NCBI GenBank assembly: GCA_017444045.1
Contig: JAFSXO010000098.1
Coordinates: forward strand, 1-6,567
Direction: 5' to 3'
Source: a bacterium
GTDB lineage: Bacteria; Vulcanimicrobiota; Xenobia; Xenobiales; Xenobiaceae
DNA: 6,567 bases
The notes below the pieces were generated by a model. That model searched no databases. It was not told where the DNA came from and saw only the letters and a list, made by a program, of their open reading frames with translations. How positions within the stretch are numbered: position 1 is the stretch's first letter; each line of letters starts with the position of its first letter. The position numbers and the translations under genes were made by a program. Shown in pieces: positions 1 through 5,623 of the stretch.

Positions 1-2
1 GC

Positions 3-863
3 AGCCTGCCAAGCTGGCGCAGCCCTCAGGCCAGAGCCCAGCTTAAAACGATCGCCTTCAGCAGCATCAAGACGCCTTACTTCAAGCCTATTTTTACCTA
101 TACTGCCGATATAGACACCTACAGTACCTGCCCGCGCCTGTATAAGTTCCGCTACGCTCTGCAGGCCGAGCCTGTAGAGTACCGTTCGACCATCAAGGGG
201 CTGCTGGTGCACCAGACTCTGGAGGACATAAACCGCGCCATAATCAAGGAAGGGATGACGCTCCAAGAGATACACGAGCATACCGATGCCTGGATGCGGG
301 AGAACTACAAAACTCTGATTATGGCCTACAATTCCGTCCTGTCCGACGAAGAATACCAGCAGGCCAGAGAGCAGATCGCCAGCTACGATTCCTTTATAAT
401 CGAGAACTGGGCGCGCATATGCCAGACTGAGCAGAGAATCAGTCTGCTTAAGGACGACTATGTGCTGGACGGGCAGATCGATCTGATCCTGGAGACTCCG
501 GACAGAAAAGGCGTAGAGCTAGTCGATTTCAAAAGCAGCGCCATGCCCTATATAGACAGATCCGGAAAAATCGAAGCTTATGCGAGGCAGCTCTACGTAT
601 ACTGCCACCTGATGGAGGAGCGCTGCCAGAAAAAGGTGCGCACCCTGCACCTCTATTTTTTGGGCACAAAAAACGACAGTCCCATTATAAGCTTTACCCC
701 CAAAAGCAGCTATATGGCGAAGACTCTGACCGATTTAGACAAAACAGCGCACCGCATTATGGCCAAAGACTTTGAGCACACAGCGGAAAGATCAGCATCC
801 TGCCGCTTCTGCGCGCTGAAATGGCTGTGCCAGCGGGATGAGGATAGCGACTGGCAGATATAA
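3..863 (+). CDS. UvrD-type helicase, C-terminal Cas4/RecB-like nuclease domain (5'-truncated)
   Basis: The frame is open from the window edge and ends at TAA 861-863, giving 286 visible residues. A GTG at 207 lies inside the conserved part of the domain, so it is not the true start. Seen, numbering from base 3: Cys43 in a Y-S-T-C-P-R motif, a GxxxH helix motif (Gly66, His70), Asp160 in G-Q-I-D, the V-D-F-K-S core (Asp175, Lys177), Gln196 in R-Q-L-Y, and Cys267/Cys270/Cys276 spaced CxxC-x5-C. This is the PD-(D/E)XK nuclease layout of Cas4/AddB-like proteins, in which four cysteines bind a 4Fe-4S cluster. The segment before Cys43 (F-T-Y-T-A-D-I-D-T-Y) resembles the nuclease tail of large UvrD/Rep helicases, so a helicase motor probably lies upstream outside the window. 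Expected role: DNA unwinding and end processing in repair or defence. A stand-alone nuclease or AddB-like protein cannot be excluded. Confidence 0.8.
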   Translation, partial: SLPSWRSPQARAQLKTIAFSSIKTPYFKPIFTYTADIDTYSTCPRLYKFRYALQAEPVEYRSTIKGLLVHQTLEDINRAIIKEGMTLQEIHEHTDAWMRENYKTLIMAYNSVLSDEEYQQAREQIASYDSFIIENWARICQTEQRISLLKDDYVLDGQIDLILETPDRKGVELVDFKSSAMPYIDRSGKIEAYARQLYVYCHLMEERCQKKVRTLHLYFLGTKNDSPIISFTPKSSYMAKTLTDLDKTAHRIMAKDFEHTAERSASCRFCALKWLCQRDEDSDWQI

Positions 864-980
864 AGAGAAAACACACATCCATTGGGGGCAAAAGCCTCGC
901 GTAAGCACTCTGCAGTTCACCTTCACTAGAGCGCCTTCATCGCCGATGGCGCAGAGGCCGCGCTGCCATGCCAGCAGTTT
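864..980. other. Gap after the helicase gene with a small GC hairpin
   Basis: No credible gene is seen here. GCGCC at 931-935 can pair with GGCGC at 948-952, and ATC (939-941) with GAT (945-947), giving an 8-bp stem with a 3-nt bulge and a 3-nt loop. GCCTC at 894-898 and GAGGC at 954-958 could add an outer stem. The hairpin has no T-run and may simply be structured 3' untranslated RNA ahead of the terminator at 981-1023. Confidence 0.3.
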
Positions 981-1023
981 AAAAAGCGTTTGGCGCGAAC
1001 ATAGTCCGCGCCAAACGCTTTTT
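981..1023. terminator. Bidirectional intrinsic terminator between convergent genes
   Basis: A perfect 17-bp inverted repeat (981-997 with 1007-1023) surrounds a 9-nt loop. The arm is A5 followed by GCGTTTGGCGCG, so each strand ends its hairpin in a run of five T. It lies 118 bases after the helicase stop and 13 bases after the end of the STAS gene, which is read the other way. It can therefore serve both. Confidence 0.9.
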
Positions 1024-1035
1024 ATGCTTTTATGC

Positions 1036-1395
1036 TTACTTTTGCAGAGCGTCCTCAGCCTCTTCAAGATTTTTGCAGATGGTGAGGATCTTGCTTAAGC
1101 CAGTAATAGAAAACACACTCAGTATCTGGGTAACATTGCAGACAAGAACCAGACGCCTGTCGCTTTCGCGTATCTTTTTAAGGGCCCCAATCAAGACTCC
1201 CAAACCCGTGCTGTCGATAAAGCGCACACTGTTCAGATCGACTATAAGATTGGTATGGCAGCCGGCTAAAATACCGTCAATGGTCCCTTTAAGCTCAGGA
1301 GAAGTGGAATTGTCAAGTTCGCCCTGCACTTCAACCACATGAGCGAAACATCCCGATTCGTTGATCAGTTCTTTGGAGCTTTTAATAATATTCAA
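1036..1395 (-). CDS. STAS-domain anti-sigma factor antagonist (SpoIIAA/RsbV-like)
   Basis: A 119-residue single-domain protein, the usual size for SpoIIAA/RsbV. Seen: G-E-L-D (residues 25-28), the strand L-I-V-D-L-N, then F-I-D-S-T-G-L-G with Ser62 at the family's phosphorylation position. In this family the unphosphorylated form binds an anti-sigma factor/kinase and frees a sigma factor or other partner, and phosphorylation of the serine switches it off. I chose the TTG at 1395 because GGGAGG sits 7 bases upstream. A TTG 18 bases earlier would overlap that ribosome site. No kinase, phosphatase or sigma gene is seen nearby, so the partner must be encoded elsewhere. The gene lies about 170 bases downstream of the YtxH-like gene on the same strand and ends just before the shared terminator. 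The domain call is firm; the pathway is unknown. Confidence 0.9.
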   Translation of the reverse strand: MNIIKSSKELINESGCFAHVVEVQGELDNSTSPELKGTIDGILAGCHTNLIVDLNSVRFIDSTGLGVLIGALKKIRESDRRLVLVCNVTQILSVFSITGLSKILTICKNLEEAEDALQK

Positions 1396-1402
1396 ATGAT
1401 GT

Positions 1403-1408
1403 CCTCCC
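1403..1408 (-). promoter_or_regulatory. Ribosome binding site setting a TTG start
   Basis: GGGAGG on the - strand lies 7 bases before TTG 1395. No ATG or GTG in the reading frame is as well placed. This decides the start of the STAS gene. Confidence 0.75.
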
Positions 1409-1490
1409 GCCAAGCCTGCATATCTGCAACAGCAGCACCAATAAAGAGCACTTAAGGAATAATGCCATCAAACAGACCGCTGCAGCCTGC

Positions 1491-1546
1491 GCCAGTCGCG
1501 CACCGGCAGGGCTTCATCTCCTTGCGGCAGCCGGCGCGCAGCTGGC
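1491..1546 (-). repeat. GC-rich 17-bp hairpin between ytxH-like and STAS genes
   Basis: The arms at 1491-1507 and 1530-1546 are reverse complements at 14 of 17 positions, with a 22-nt loop. Read as - strand RNA, two of the three mismatches become G-U pairs, leaving one C-A mismatch. As + strand RNA only one becomes G-U. The structure therefore fits a - strand transcript better. It begins 18 bases after the YtxH-like stop codon. No T-run follows, so it is not a standard terminator. It could protect or process the 3' end of the ytxH transcript or reduce read-through into the STAS gene. Confidence 0.55.
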
Positions 1547-1564
1547 AGCACACTAAGTGCCTGC

Positions 1565-2011
1565 CTATGCTTCTTCCTCGTCAGAATCTTCGTCAGTAAG
1601 GGTATCTTCGTCGCTGTCCATGTCAGCGCAGACATTGTCGATTCCCGCGCAGGCGCAAGCCTCAACGCTGAGCTCCTCGGGAACAATATCCTCATCTGCG
1701 GCGCCGGAATCCTTGGATGCCTCGCGTGAAGCGCGGATCTCCGCCATCAAATCCTGCATTTTGCGCTGATACTCCGTGGTAATGCGCGCAAAGCGCTCTT
1801 TGTATTCCTGGCCCATCACCGACAGCTTATCTTTGTATTCCTGGCCCATCATCGACAGCTTATCTTTGTACTCATTGGCACGGCCTTTGATCGCGGTACG
1901 GGTATTCTCTCCCGAATCGGGCGCCAAAATAATAGCCACGGCAGCGCCGACTACGGCTCCGACCAGCACTCCGCCAAGAAATCCCAATCCGCTGTCTCTA
2001 TCGTCTCTCAT
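1565..2011 (-). CDS. YtxH-like single-pass membrane protein with 11-residue repeats
   Basis: A 148-residue protein. It has a short charged start, a Gly/Ala/Val membrane segment (about residues 10-30) ending in L-A-P-D-S-G, then a charged helix. This order is typical of the YtxH family (some annotated as gas-vesicle-like), whose function is poorly defined. Tyr48, Tyr59, Tyr70 and Tyr81 are exactly 11 residues apart, each in an E-Y-K/Q unit, which is a hendecad pattern suited to a long amphipathic helix or coiled coil. The tail is highly acidic (S-D-E-D, D-E-D, D-E-E-E) and holds three cysteines (119, 121, 128) in C-A-C and N-V-C. I chose ATG 2011 because GAGGTG lies 6 bases upstream; the GTG at 2020 is part of that site. 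A promoter-like region and a palindrome lie upstream. Role unknown; an envelope or stress role is a guess. Confidence 0.8.
   Translation of the reverse strand: MRDDRDSGLGFLGGVLVGAVVGAAVAIILAPDSGENTRTAIKGRANEYKDKLSMMGQEYKDKLSVMGQEYKERFARITTEYQRKMQDLMAEIRASREASKDSGAADEDIVPEELSVEACACAGIDNVCADMDSDEDTLTDEDSDEEEA
1801..1866 (-). repeat. 33-bp tandem duplication inside the ytxH-like gene
   Basis: Units 1801-1833 and 1834-1866 match at 32 of 33 bases (the difference is 1819 versus 1852). Each encodes an 11-residue unit, Y-K-D-K-L-S-(M/V)-M-G-Q-E. Flanking units keep the protein pattern but not the DNA identity, which points to a recent in-frame duplication. Confidence 0.9.
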
Positions 2012-2017
2012 ACTGTT

Positions 2018-2023
2018 CACCTC
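2018..2023 (-). promoter_or_regulatory. Ribosome binding site of the ytxH-like gene
   Basis: GAGGTG on the - strand is 6 bases before ATG 2011. It includes the GTG that would give a start three codons longer, which argues for the ATG. Confidence 0.65.
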
Positions 2024-2053
2024 GCATGCAAATTCAAAAATGAATGCTATCAG

Positions 2054-2070
2054 GTTAGCTAGCCGCTAAC
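2054..2070. promoter_or_regulatory. 17-bp palindrome, operator candidate (copy 1)
   Basis: GTTAGC and GCTAAC surround 5 bases. The site lies 42 bases before the YtxH-like start and downstream of the promoter candidate at 2097-2124, where a bound repressor could block transcription. The same layout recurs at 3519-3535. The regulator is not known. Confidence 0.45.
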
Positions 2071-2096
2071 TTAACGGCATTAACCTCATATAAAAT

Positions 2097-2124
2097 ACTA
2101 TATAAAAATAGTAAATTTTCTAAA
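2097..2124 (-). promoter_or_regulatory. Candidate promoter of the ytxH-like gene
   Basis: On the - strand, TTTAGA (2124-2119) and TATAGT (2102-2097) are 16 bases apart in a very AT-rich stretch. Each matches the sigma-70 consensus at only some positions. A 6-bp inverted repeat (TACTAT at 2096-2101, ATAGTA at 2108-2113) overlaps the -10 element. TATATG just downstream is an alternative -10. Confidence 0.35.
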
Positions 2125-2127
2125 CAT

Positions 2128-2157
2128 CCGGCAATATCCTGCTAAGGGCAATGCCGG
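2128..2157 (-). terminator. Weak possible terminator after sppA
   Basis: CCGGCA at 2128-2133 pairs with TGCCGG at 2152-2157 across an 18-nt loop, 9 bases after the sppA stop. The - strand continues into TGTTTAGAAAATTTAC, which is T-rich but not a clean run. The stem is short. Confidence 0.3.
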
Positions 2158-2166
2158 CAGGCTTGC

Positions 2167-3366
2167 TTAATACATAACGCCGTCAACTGAGCTCTGATAA
2201 TATCTGCGCGGCAGGGCAGGCTGCTGGAACTGCTGAGCGCGTCCATACAGAGGCAGCATGCTGCAGATTTTGAAAATATTCAGATCGTCCAGCAAAGATG
2301 TTTCACGCGTCAGAAGAACAGCCCGAGGCTCATTGATGCCACTTTTTTCCAGTTTCTCGGTAATCTTCGCGTAAAGCTCGTCTGGATAGCAGATGCCGTC
2401 AATAATATTGGCCTTCAGAGCCTGCTGGGCAGAGAATATGCGCCCGTCGGCCAGCTTTTCGACCTGCTGCTTGGTTAGCTTGCCCTTGCGCCCGTCGCTG
2501 ACTACCTTGACAAAACGCTGCCACGATTCGGTTATAAGCGCCTGCAGCATGGCCCGCTCATCTGGCTTCATCGTGCGGAACATAGAGCCTATATCCTTGT
2601 ACGATGGGCGGCCTTCGCTGTTCAGCGAAGCGATGGTGACCATCTTAACGCCCATTTTATTCATAAGCTCGGAGATCTCCGGAAGCTGCATTATTACGCC
2701 TATAGACCCGGTCATAACCGTGGGGCAGGCATATATGGAGTCGGAAGCCATAGACACATAGTAGCCACCAGAGCAGGCCTCATCCATGAAATAAGCATAG
2801 ACAGGAACCTTGGCCTTGGCTTTAAAGTCGAGCAGATAGTGCAGCATTATATCAGAAGCGGTTAAGCCGCCTCCTGGGCTGTTGACTTCCAGCACTAAGG
2901 CTGCCACGTCTTCATCCTGGCTCAAAAAATCCAGGGCACTGCGCAGGTCGTTGGGAGTGCTGAAGGCGCCCACGCCATCTCCGCGGTCAGAGCTTATAAC
3001 ACCTTCAATCGGCAGCACCACTATCTTGGCCTTGACCGTACTGTCGCCTCGAGGCCTGATAAGCTTATAGGTGTAATTAGGAGAAGAGGTGTCGACGCTG
3101 GCACTGCTGCTTCCGCTCACGGCTTTATCTACGACAAAAAAGCAGTTTACCGCCAGGCTGATGAGCAAAAACAGCAGCAGTATAACGCAACAAATAAAGG
3201 CACAGCCTGACTTCTTGCCCTTTCCGCTTTTGGGCGGCTCTGCCGCTCCTGATTTAGCTGGCTTGGCGCTGCCGAACGGGGGCAGGCACTCCCCTAAGTC
3301 AGCGGACGGGGCAGACAGACGCTGTCCTTCCAGAGCATTGTTAAAAGAATCATCTGGTTCTGACAT
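2167..3366 (-). CDS. sppA: Signal peptide peptidase SppA, family S49
   Basis: A 399-residue membrane serine protease of the short (Bacillus-type) SppA class, about half the size of the E. coli enzyme. Layout: a Pro/Lys/Ser-rich cytoplasmic stretch (1-54), one membrane helix (about 55-80), then the S49 protease domain. Seen: V-N-S-P-G-G-G; A-C-S-G-G-Y-Y with Ser199 as likely nucleophile; M-T-G-S-I-G-V; and S-Y-K-D-I-G-S with Lys257 as likely general base. The spacing (58 residues) is close to the Ser/Lys pair of B. subtilis SppA. The family cleaves leftover signal peptides in the membrane and helps clear misfolded envelope proteins. The start is uncertain: ATG 3366 is used here, but TTG 3372 is a real alternative because an AGAAG site is 5 bases upstream of it. 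The gene is not closely coupled to its neighbours. The long N-terminal extension is unusual. Confidence 0.9.
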   Translation of the reverse strand: MSEPDDSFNNALEGQRLSAPSADLGECLPPFGSAKPAKSGAAEPPKSGKGKKSGCAFICCVILLLFLLISLAVNCFFVVDKAVSGSSSASVDTSSPNYTYKLIRPRGDSTVKAKIVVLPIEGVISSDRGDGVGAFSTPNDLRSALDFLSQDEDVAALVLEVNSPGGGLTASDIMLHYLLDFKAKAKVPVYAYFMDEACSGGYYVSMASDSIYACPTVMTGSIGVIMQLPEISELMNKMGVKMVTIASLNSEGRPSYKDIGSMFRTMKPDERAMLQALITESWQRFVKVVSDGRKGKLTKQQVEKLADGRIFSAQQALKANIIDGICYPDELYAKITEKLEKSGINEPRAVLLTRETSLLDDLNIFKICSMLPLYGRAQQFQQPALPRRYYQSSVDGVMY

Positions 3367-3372
3367 AATCAA

Positions 3373-3405
3373 TTTATCTTCTGCGAAGAGAAAGTATAAC
3401 CCTCC
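3373..3405 (-). promoter_or_regulatory. sppA leader: distant GGAGGG plus hairpin before the start
   Basis: GGAGGG (3405-3400) is a good ribosome site but is 27 bases from TTG 3372. Between them TCTTC (3389-3385) and GAAGA (3381-3377) form a stem with a GCA loop, extendable by TTT/AAA (3393-3391 with 3375-3373) past one mismatch. Folding would leave six bases, TTATAC, between GGAGGG and the stem foot, placing the site next to TTG. A weaker AGAAG (3382-3378) is the simple alternative. Confidence 0.3.
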
Positions 3406-3418
3406 TATATTATGTCAA
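3393..3418 (-). promoter_or_regulatory. Weak sigma-70-like promoter candidate before sppA
   Basis: TTGACA (3418-3413) is a perfect -35 hexamer and TATACT (3398-3393) resembles a -10. The spacing is only 14 bases, shorter than normal, so activity is doubtful. If used, the transcript would begin within the leader hairpin and lack GGAGGG, so this and the folded-leader reading exclude each other. Confidence 0.2.
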
Positions 3419-3489
3419 GCCATAAACCGCGGTATCACTAAAGCAAAGCTGAGCGAAATCACTAACTGATTTGATGTCAGCATACAGCA

Positions 3490-3570
3490 TGAGAATGTCA
3501 ATGCTTATAAGTTAACACGTTAGCTAATAGCTAATTAATAACCGGTGATGAGAATGTGCTGAGGCTTATA
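3490..3570. repeat. Paired direct repeats flanking the second palindrome
   Basis: TGAGAATGT then GCTTATA occurs at 3490-3509 (4 bases between) and again at 3549-3570 (6 bases between). The copies start 59 bases apart and enclose the palindrome at 3519-3535. This lies in the gap between the permease and sppA. The arrangement suggests a multi-part binding region or an old duplication. Confidence 0.45.
3519..3535. promoter_or_regulatory. 17-bp palindrome, operator candidate (copy 2)
   Basis: GTTAGC and GCTAAT surround a 5-base spacer, the same geometry as 2054-2070, with 13 of 17 bases identical. It lies 152 bases before the sppA start and 46 bases after the permease stop. It could control sppA or be a leftover of the exporter's 3' region. 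Confidence 0.4.
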
Positions 3571-3581
3571 TGGCAATATAA

Positions 3582-4661
3582 CTATACGACTTGCTGCCTG
3601 AATTTTTGGGTGGCGACTATTATTAGAATTGCGGCCATGCCTAAGAGGACACAGGTAGGCTGCCACAATTCGAGTATGCCTACGCCGCGGATGATCACTC
3701 CGCGCAGAATGAGCAAATAATGGGTAACCGGCACGATCTGGCTGACCATCTGCAGGGGCAGGGGCAGATTCTCGGTTGGAAAGACGAAGCCGGAAAGCAG
3801 AATGGATGGCAGCATGATCATGATGACCATCATAAAGGCCTGACCCTGATTGTTGGCCAAGGTGCTGATAAAAATGCCTAATGATAAAGTTGTCATCAGA
3901 AAGGGTATGGTCATAATCATCAGCTGCAGCCACGAACCTTTAATGTGCAGATCAAAGATCAACCAAGAGACGTAAAGGATTATTTGCACTTCGCAGAGAG
4001 CCATGACCGCGTAGGGCATAATTTTACCCAGCATCATGCCCATGATACTGACTGGGCTAACCGTCACCTGCTCCATAGTGCCCTGTTCTTTTTCTTTAAC
4101 AATGCTAAGAGCTGTCAGCACGATGGTAATAATCTGCAGAATAATACCAATAAGACCAGGCAGCATGAAAATATTAGTTTTAGCGGCTGGGTTGTAGAGA
4201 ATACTAGCATTAACCTGAGGGAGCTGCCTGTAGCGTAGGGCGGTTTGGGCCGCGTCAGCAGTGTAGAGATTGCGCAGAGCAGCGACCACGCGCTGAGAGA
4301 CCTGGGCATCTGAGCCGTCCACCAAGGCCTGGGCTTTAAGGGTGCGGGCGTAGTCCGGGGGAATGACGATAACGATTTTGCATTCGCTTTTGTCCAAACG
4401 CCGCAGAGCCTCATGACGGCTTAAATTATAGGAGGTAATATCAAGGTACTGGGTGTTATGGAGCTTGTCCAAAAGCTCACGGCTTTCCCGACTATGGGAC
4501 TGATCGACCACTGCGGTGGAAACGTGCCGCACGTCAAAGTCGATGGCAAAGCCCAGCAATAGCAGCTGAATGCACGGCAGCACCAGGCAAAAGAAGATTA
4601 TGATGGGATCGCGCTTGATATGCATGATCTCTTTTTTAGCGAAAGCTATAAACCCGCTCAT
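3582..4661 (-). CDS. ABC-2 type exporter permease (YbhS/YbhR/YhhJ-like)
   Basis: A 359-residue inner-membrane protein, slightly shorter than the usual 370-380 of this group. One helix near the N-terminus (about 19-41) follows the R-D-P motif, then a large extracytoplasmic domain (about 42-162), then five helices (about 163-188, 210-233, 244-268, 275-297, 334-352). Family marks seen: K-E-K-E-Q-G-T-M-E-Q-V between helices 2 and 3, F-V-F-P-T-E-N-L-P after helix 5, and L-I-L-R-G-V before helix 6. It is expected to form the transport path driven by the ATPase encoded just upstream. The start ATG shares its first base with the ATPase stop (TAATG), and AGGAGG lies 10 bases upstream, so translation is coupled. 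Only one permease gene is present before the operon ends, so a homodimer is likely; E. coli ybhGFSR has two. Substrate unknown. Confidence 0.92.
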   Translation of the reverse strand: MSGFIAFAKKEIMHIKRDPIIIFFCLVLPCIQLLLLGFAIDFDVRHVSTAVVDQSHSRESRELLDKLHNTQYLDITSYNLSRHEALRRLDKSECKIVIVIPPDYARTLKAQALVDGSDAQVSQRVVAALRNLYTADAAQTALRYRQLPQVNASILYNPAAKTNIFMLPGLIGIILQIITIVLTALSIVKEKEQGTMEQVTVSPVSIMGMMLGKIMPYAVMALCEVQIILYVSWLIFDLHIKGSWLQLMIMTIPFLMTTLSLGIFISTLANNQGQAFMMVIMIMLPSILLSGFVFPTENLPLPLQMVSQIVPVTHYLLILRGVIIRGVGILELWQPTCVLLGMAAILIIVATQKFRQQVV

Positions 4662-5623
4662 TATTTGCCAGCCTCCTGACGTTCAATCTCTTTGGTCAGG
4701 GTTACAAAGACATCTTCGAGCGAAGGCTCAATGCTGCGGCAGCCGCTGACGCTAAAGCCGCGATCGCGCAGAAATTGGATAACAGCTTCTTCAGAGACAT
4801 CGAGAGGCGCCAGCAGGTGCAGCTCCGCTTCTACTAAGGTGGCGTCTTTTAGCTTCTGATATTCCTTCAAAGCCTTGAGAGCTAAGGAGGGCTGAGATAC
4901 GGCCAGAGAGAAGCGCTTCAAATCGGCCGGCTTAACTAAGGGATTGTCTTTCAGCTCTCTGGGAGTGCCTTTGGTCATCAGCCGGGAATTGTAAATATAA
5001 GCGATGTAATCGCAGCGCTCAGCTTCATCCATGTAATGAGTGGTCACGAAAAGGGTTTTTCCCTGACCGGAAAGCTCAAACAGCAAATCCCACAGGGAGC
5101 GGCGTGCGACGGGGTCGATCCCCGCTGTTGGCTCATCGAGAAAAATGATGGGAGGATCGTGGATGAGAGCGGTAGCCAGAGCCAGGCGCTGCTTCCAGCC
5201 TCCCGATAGTTTACCGGCGTCACGGTCCAGGAAGCGTTTGATATTGGTGACCTCGACAACAAATTCGGTGCGCCGGCGCAGCTCTGAGCCTCTTAATCCA
5301 TAAAGACTGCCGTAGAAAGAGAGGTTCTCAGCAACGGTCAGGTCTTTATAGAGCCCGAAGGCTTGGCTCATGTAACCGATAGAGCGCTTAACGTCACGGC
5401 TTTGCCTGCCGACGTCGTAACCGTTTACTATAGCAGTCCCCGATGAAGGAGCGAGCAGACCGCACAGCATACGGATGGTAGTGCTTTTGCCGCTGCCGTT
5501 GGGCCCAAGAAATCCGAATATCTGCCCTTGGCTAACGTCAAAGCTAAGATCGTTCACTGCTGTAAAGCTGCCAAATTTTTTATACAGATTGCGGATTTCG
5601 ATAGCGTTTTTTCTTGTATTCAT
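4661..5623 (-). CDS. ABC transporter ATP-binding subunit (YbhF/drug-export type)
   Basis: A 320-residue single-domain ATPase. Seen: Walker A G-P-N-G-S-G-K-S-T (40-48), Q-loop Gln87, signature L-S-G-G-W-K-Q-R (139-146, with Trp where Met or Gln is common), Walker B I-I-F-L-D-E-P (159-165) and switch His196 in V-T-T-H-Y-M-D-E-A-E. The C-terminal motif P-S-L-E-D-V-F-V (about 300-307) is typical of ATPases paired with ABC-2 permeases. It hydrolyses ATP in the cytoplasm to drive export by the permease encoded 1 base later. I chose ATG 5623 because it overlaps the stop of the fusion protein gene (ATGA), with GGAG 9 bases upstream; a GTG at 5638 would overlap that ribosome site. All catalytic motifs are intact. 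E. coli YbhF has two ATPase domains, while this one has a single domain and probably works as a dimer. Confidence 0.95.
   Translation of the reverse strand: MNTRKNAIEIRNLYKKFGSFTAVNDLSFDVSQGQIFGFLGPNGSGKSTTIRMLCGLLAPSSGTAIVNGYDVGRQSRDVKRSIGYMSQAFGLYKDLTVAENLSFYGSLYGLRGSELRRRTEFVVEVTNIKRFLDRDAGKLSGGWKQRLALATALIHDPPIIFLDEPTAGIDPVARRSLWDLLFELSGQGKTLFVTTHYMDEAERCDYIAYIYNSRLMTKGTPRELKDNPLVKPADLKRFSLAVSQPSLALKALKEYQKLKDATLVEAELHLLAPLDVSEEAVIQFLRDRGFSVSGCRSIEPSLEDVFVTLTKEIERQEAGK

Noticed and set aside
3..863. A CRISPR-Cas locus because of the Cas4-like domain
   Set aside because: No cas1, cas2 or repeat-spacer array is visible, and the segment before the first cysteine fits a UvrD-type helicase tail better.
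792..1098. Two overlapping open frames across the gap after the helicase gene
   Set aside because: Both run through the perfect terminator hairpin and overlap real genes at both ends; low-complexity shadows.
1471..1519. Short reading frame starting at the ATG next to AAGGAG in the hairpin loop (- strand)
   Set aside because: The ATG follows AAGGAG with no spacer, so initiation is unlikely; the peptide has no recognisable feature.
1468..1695. Open frame on the - strand through the ytxH-like 3' end and the hairpin
   Set aside because: It is out of frame with the supported gene and its composition follows from that gene's Ser/Asp/Glu codons.
2393..2761. Open frame of 122 codons on the + strand opposite sppA
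   Set aside because: Antisense shadow of a well-supported S49 protease gene, with no domain or ribosome site.
3566..3581. AT-only inverted repeat (TTATAT/ATATAA, 4-nt loop) just after the permease stop
   Set aside because: Too weak and lacking GC pairs to be called a terminator.
3535..3933. Open frame of 132 codons on the - strand overlapping the permease 3' end
   Set aside because: It lies in another frame of a clear permease gene, has no recognisable domain and no good ribosome site.
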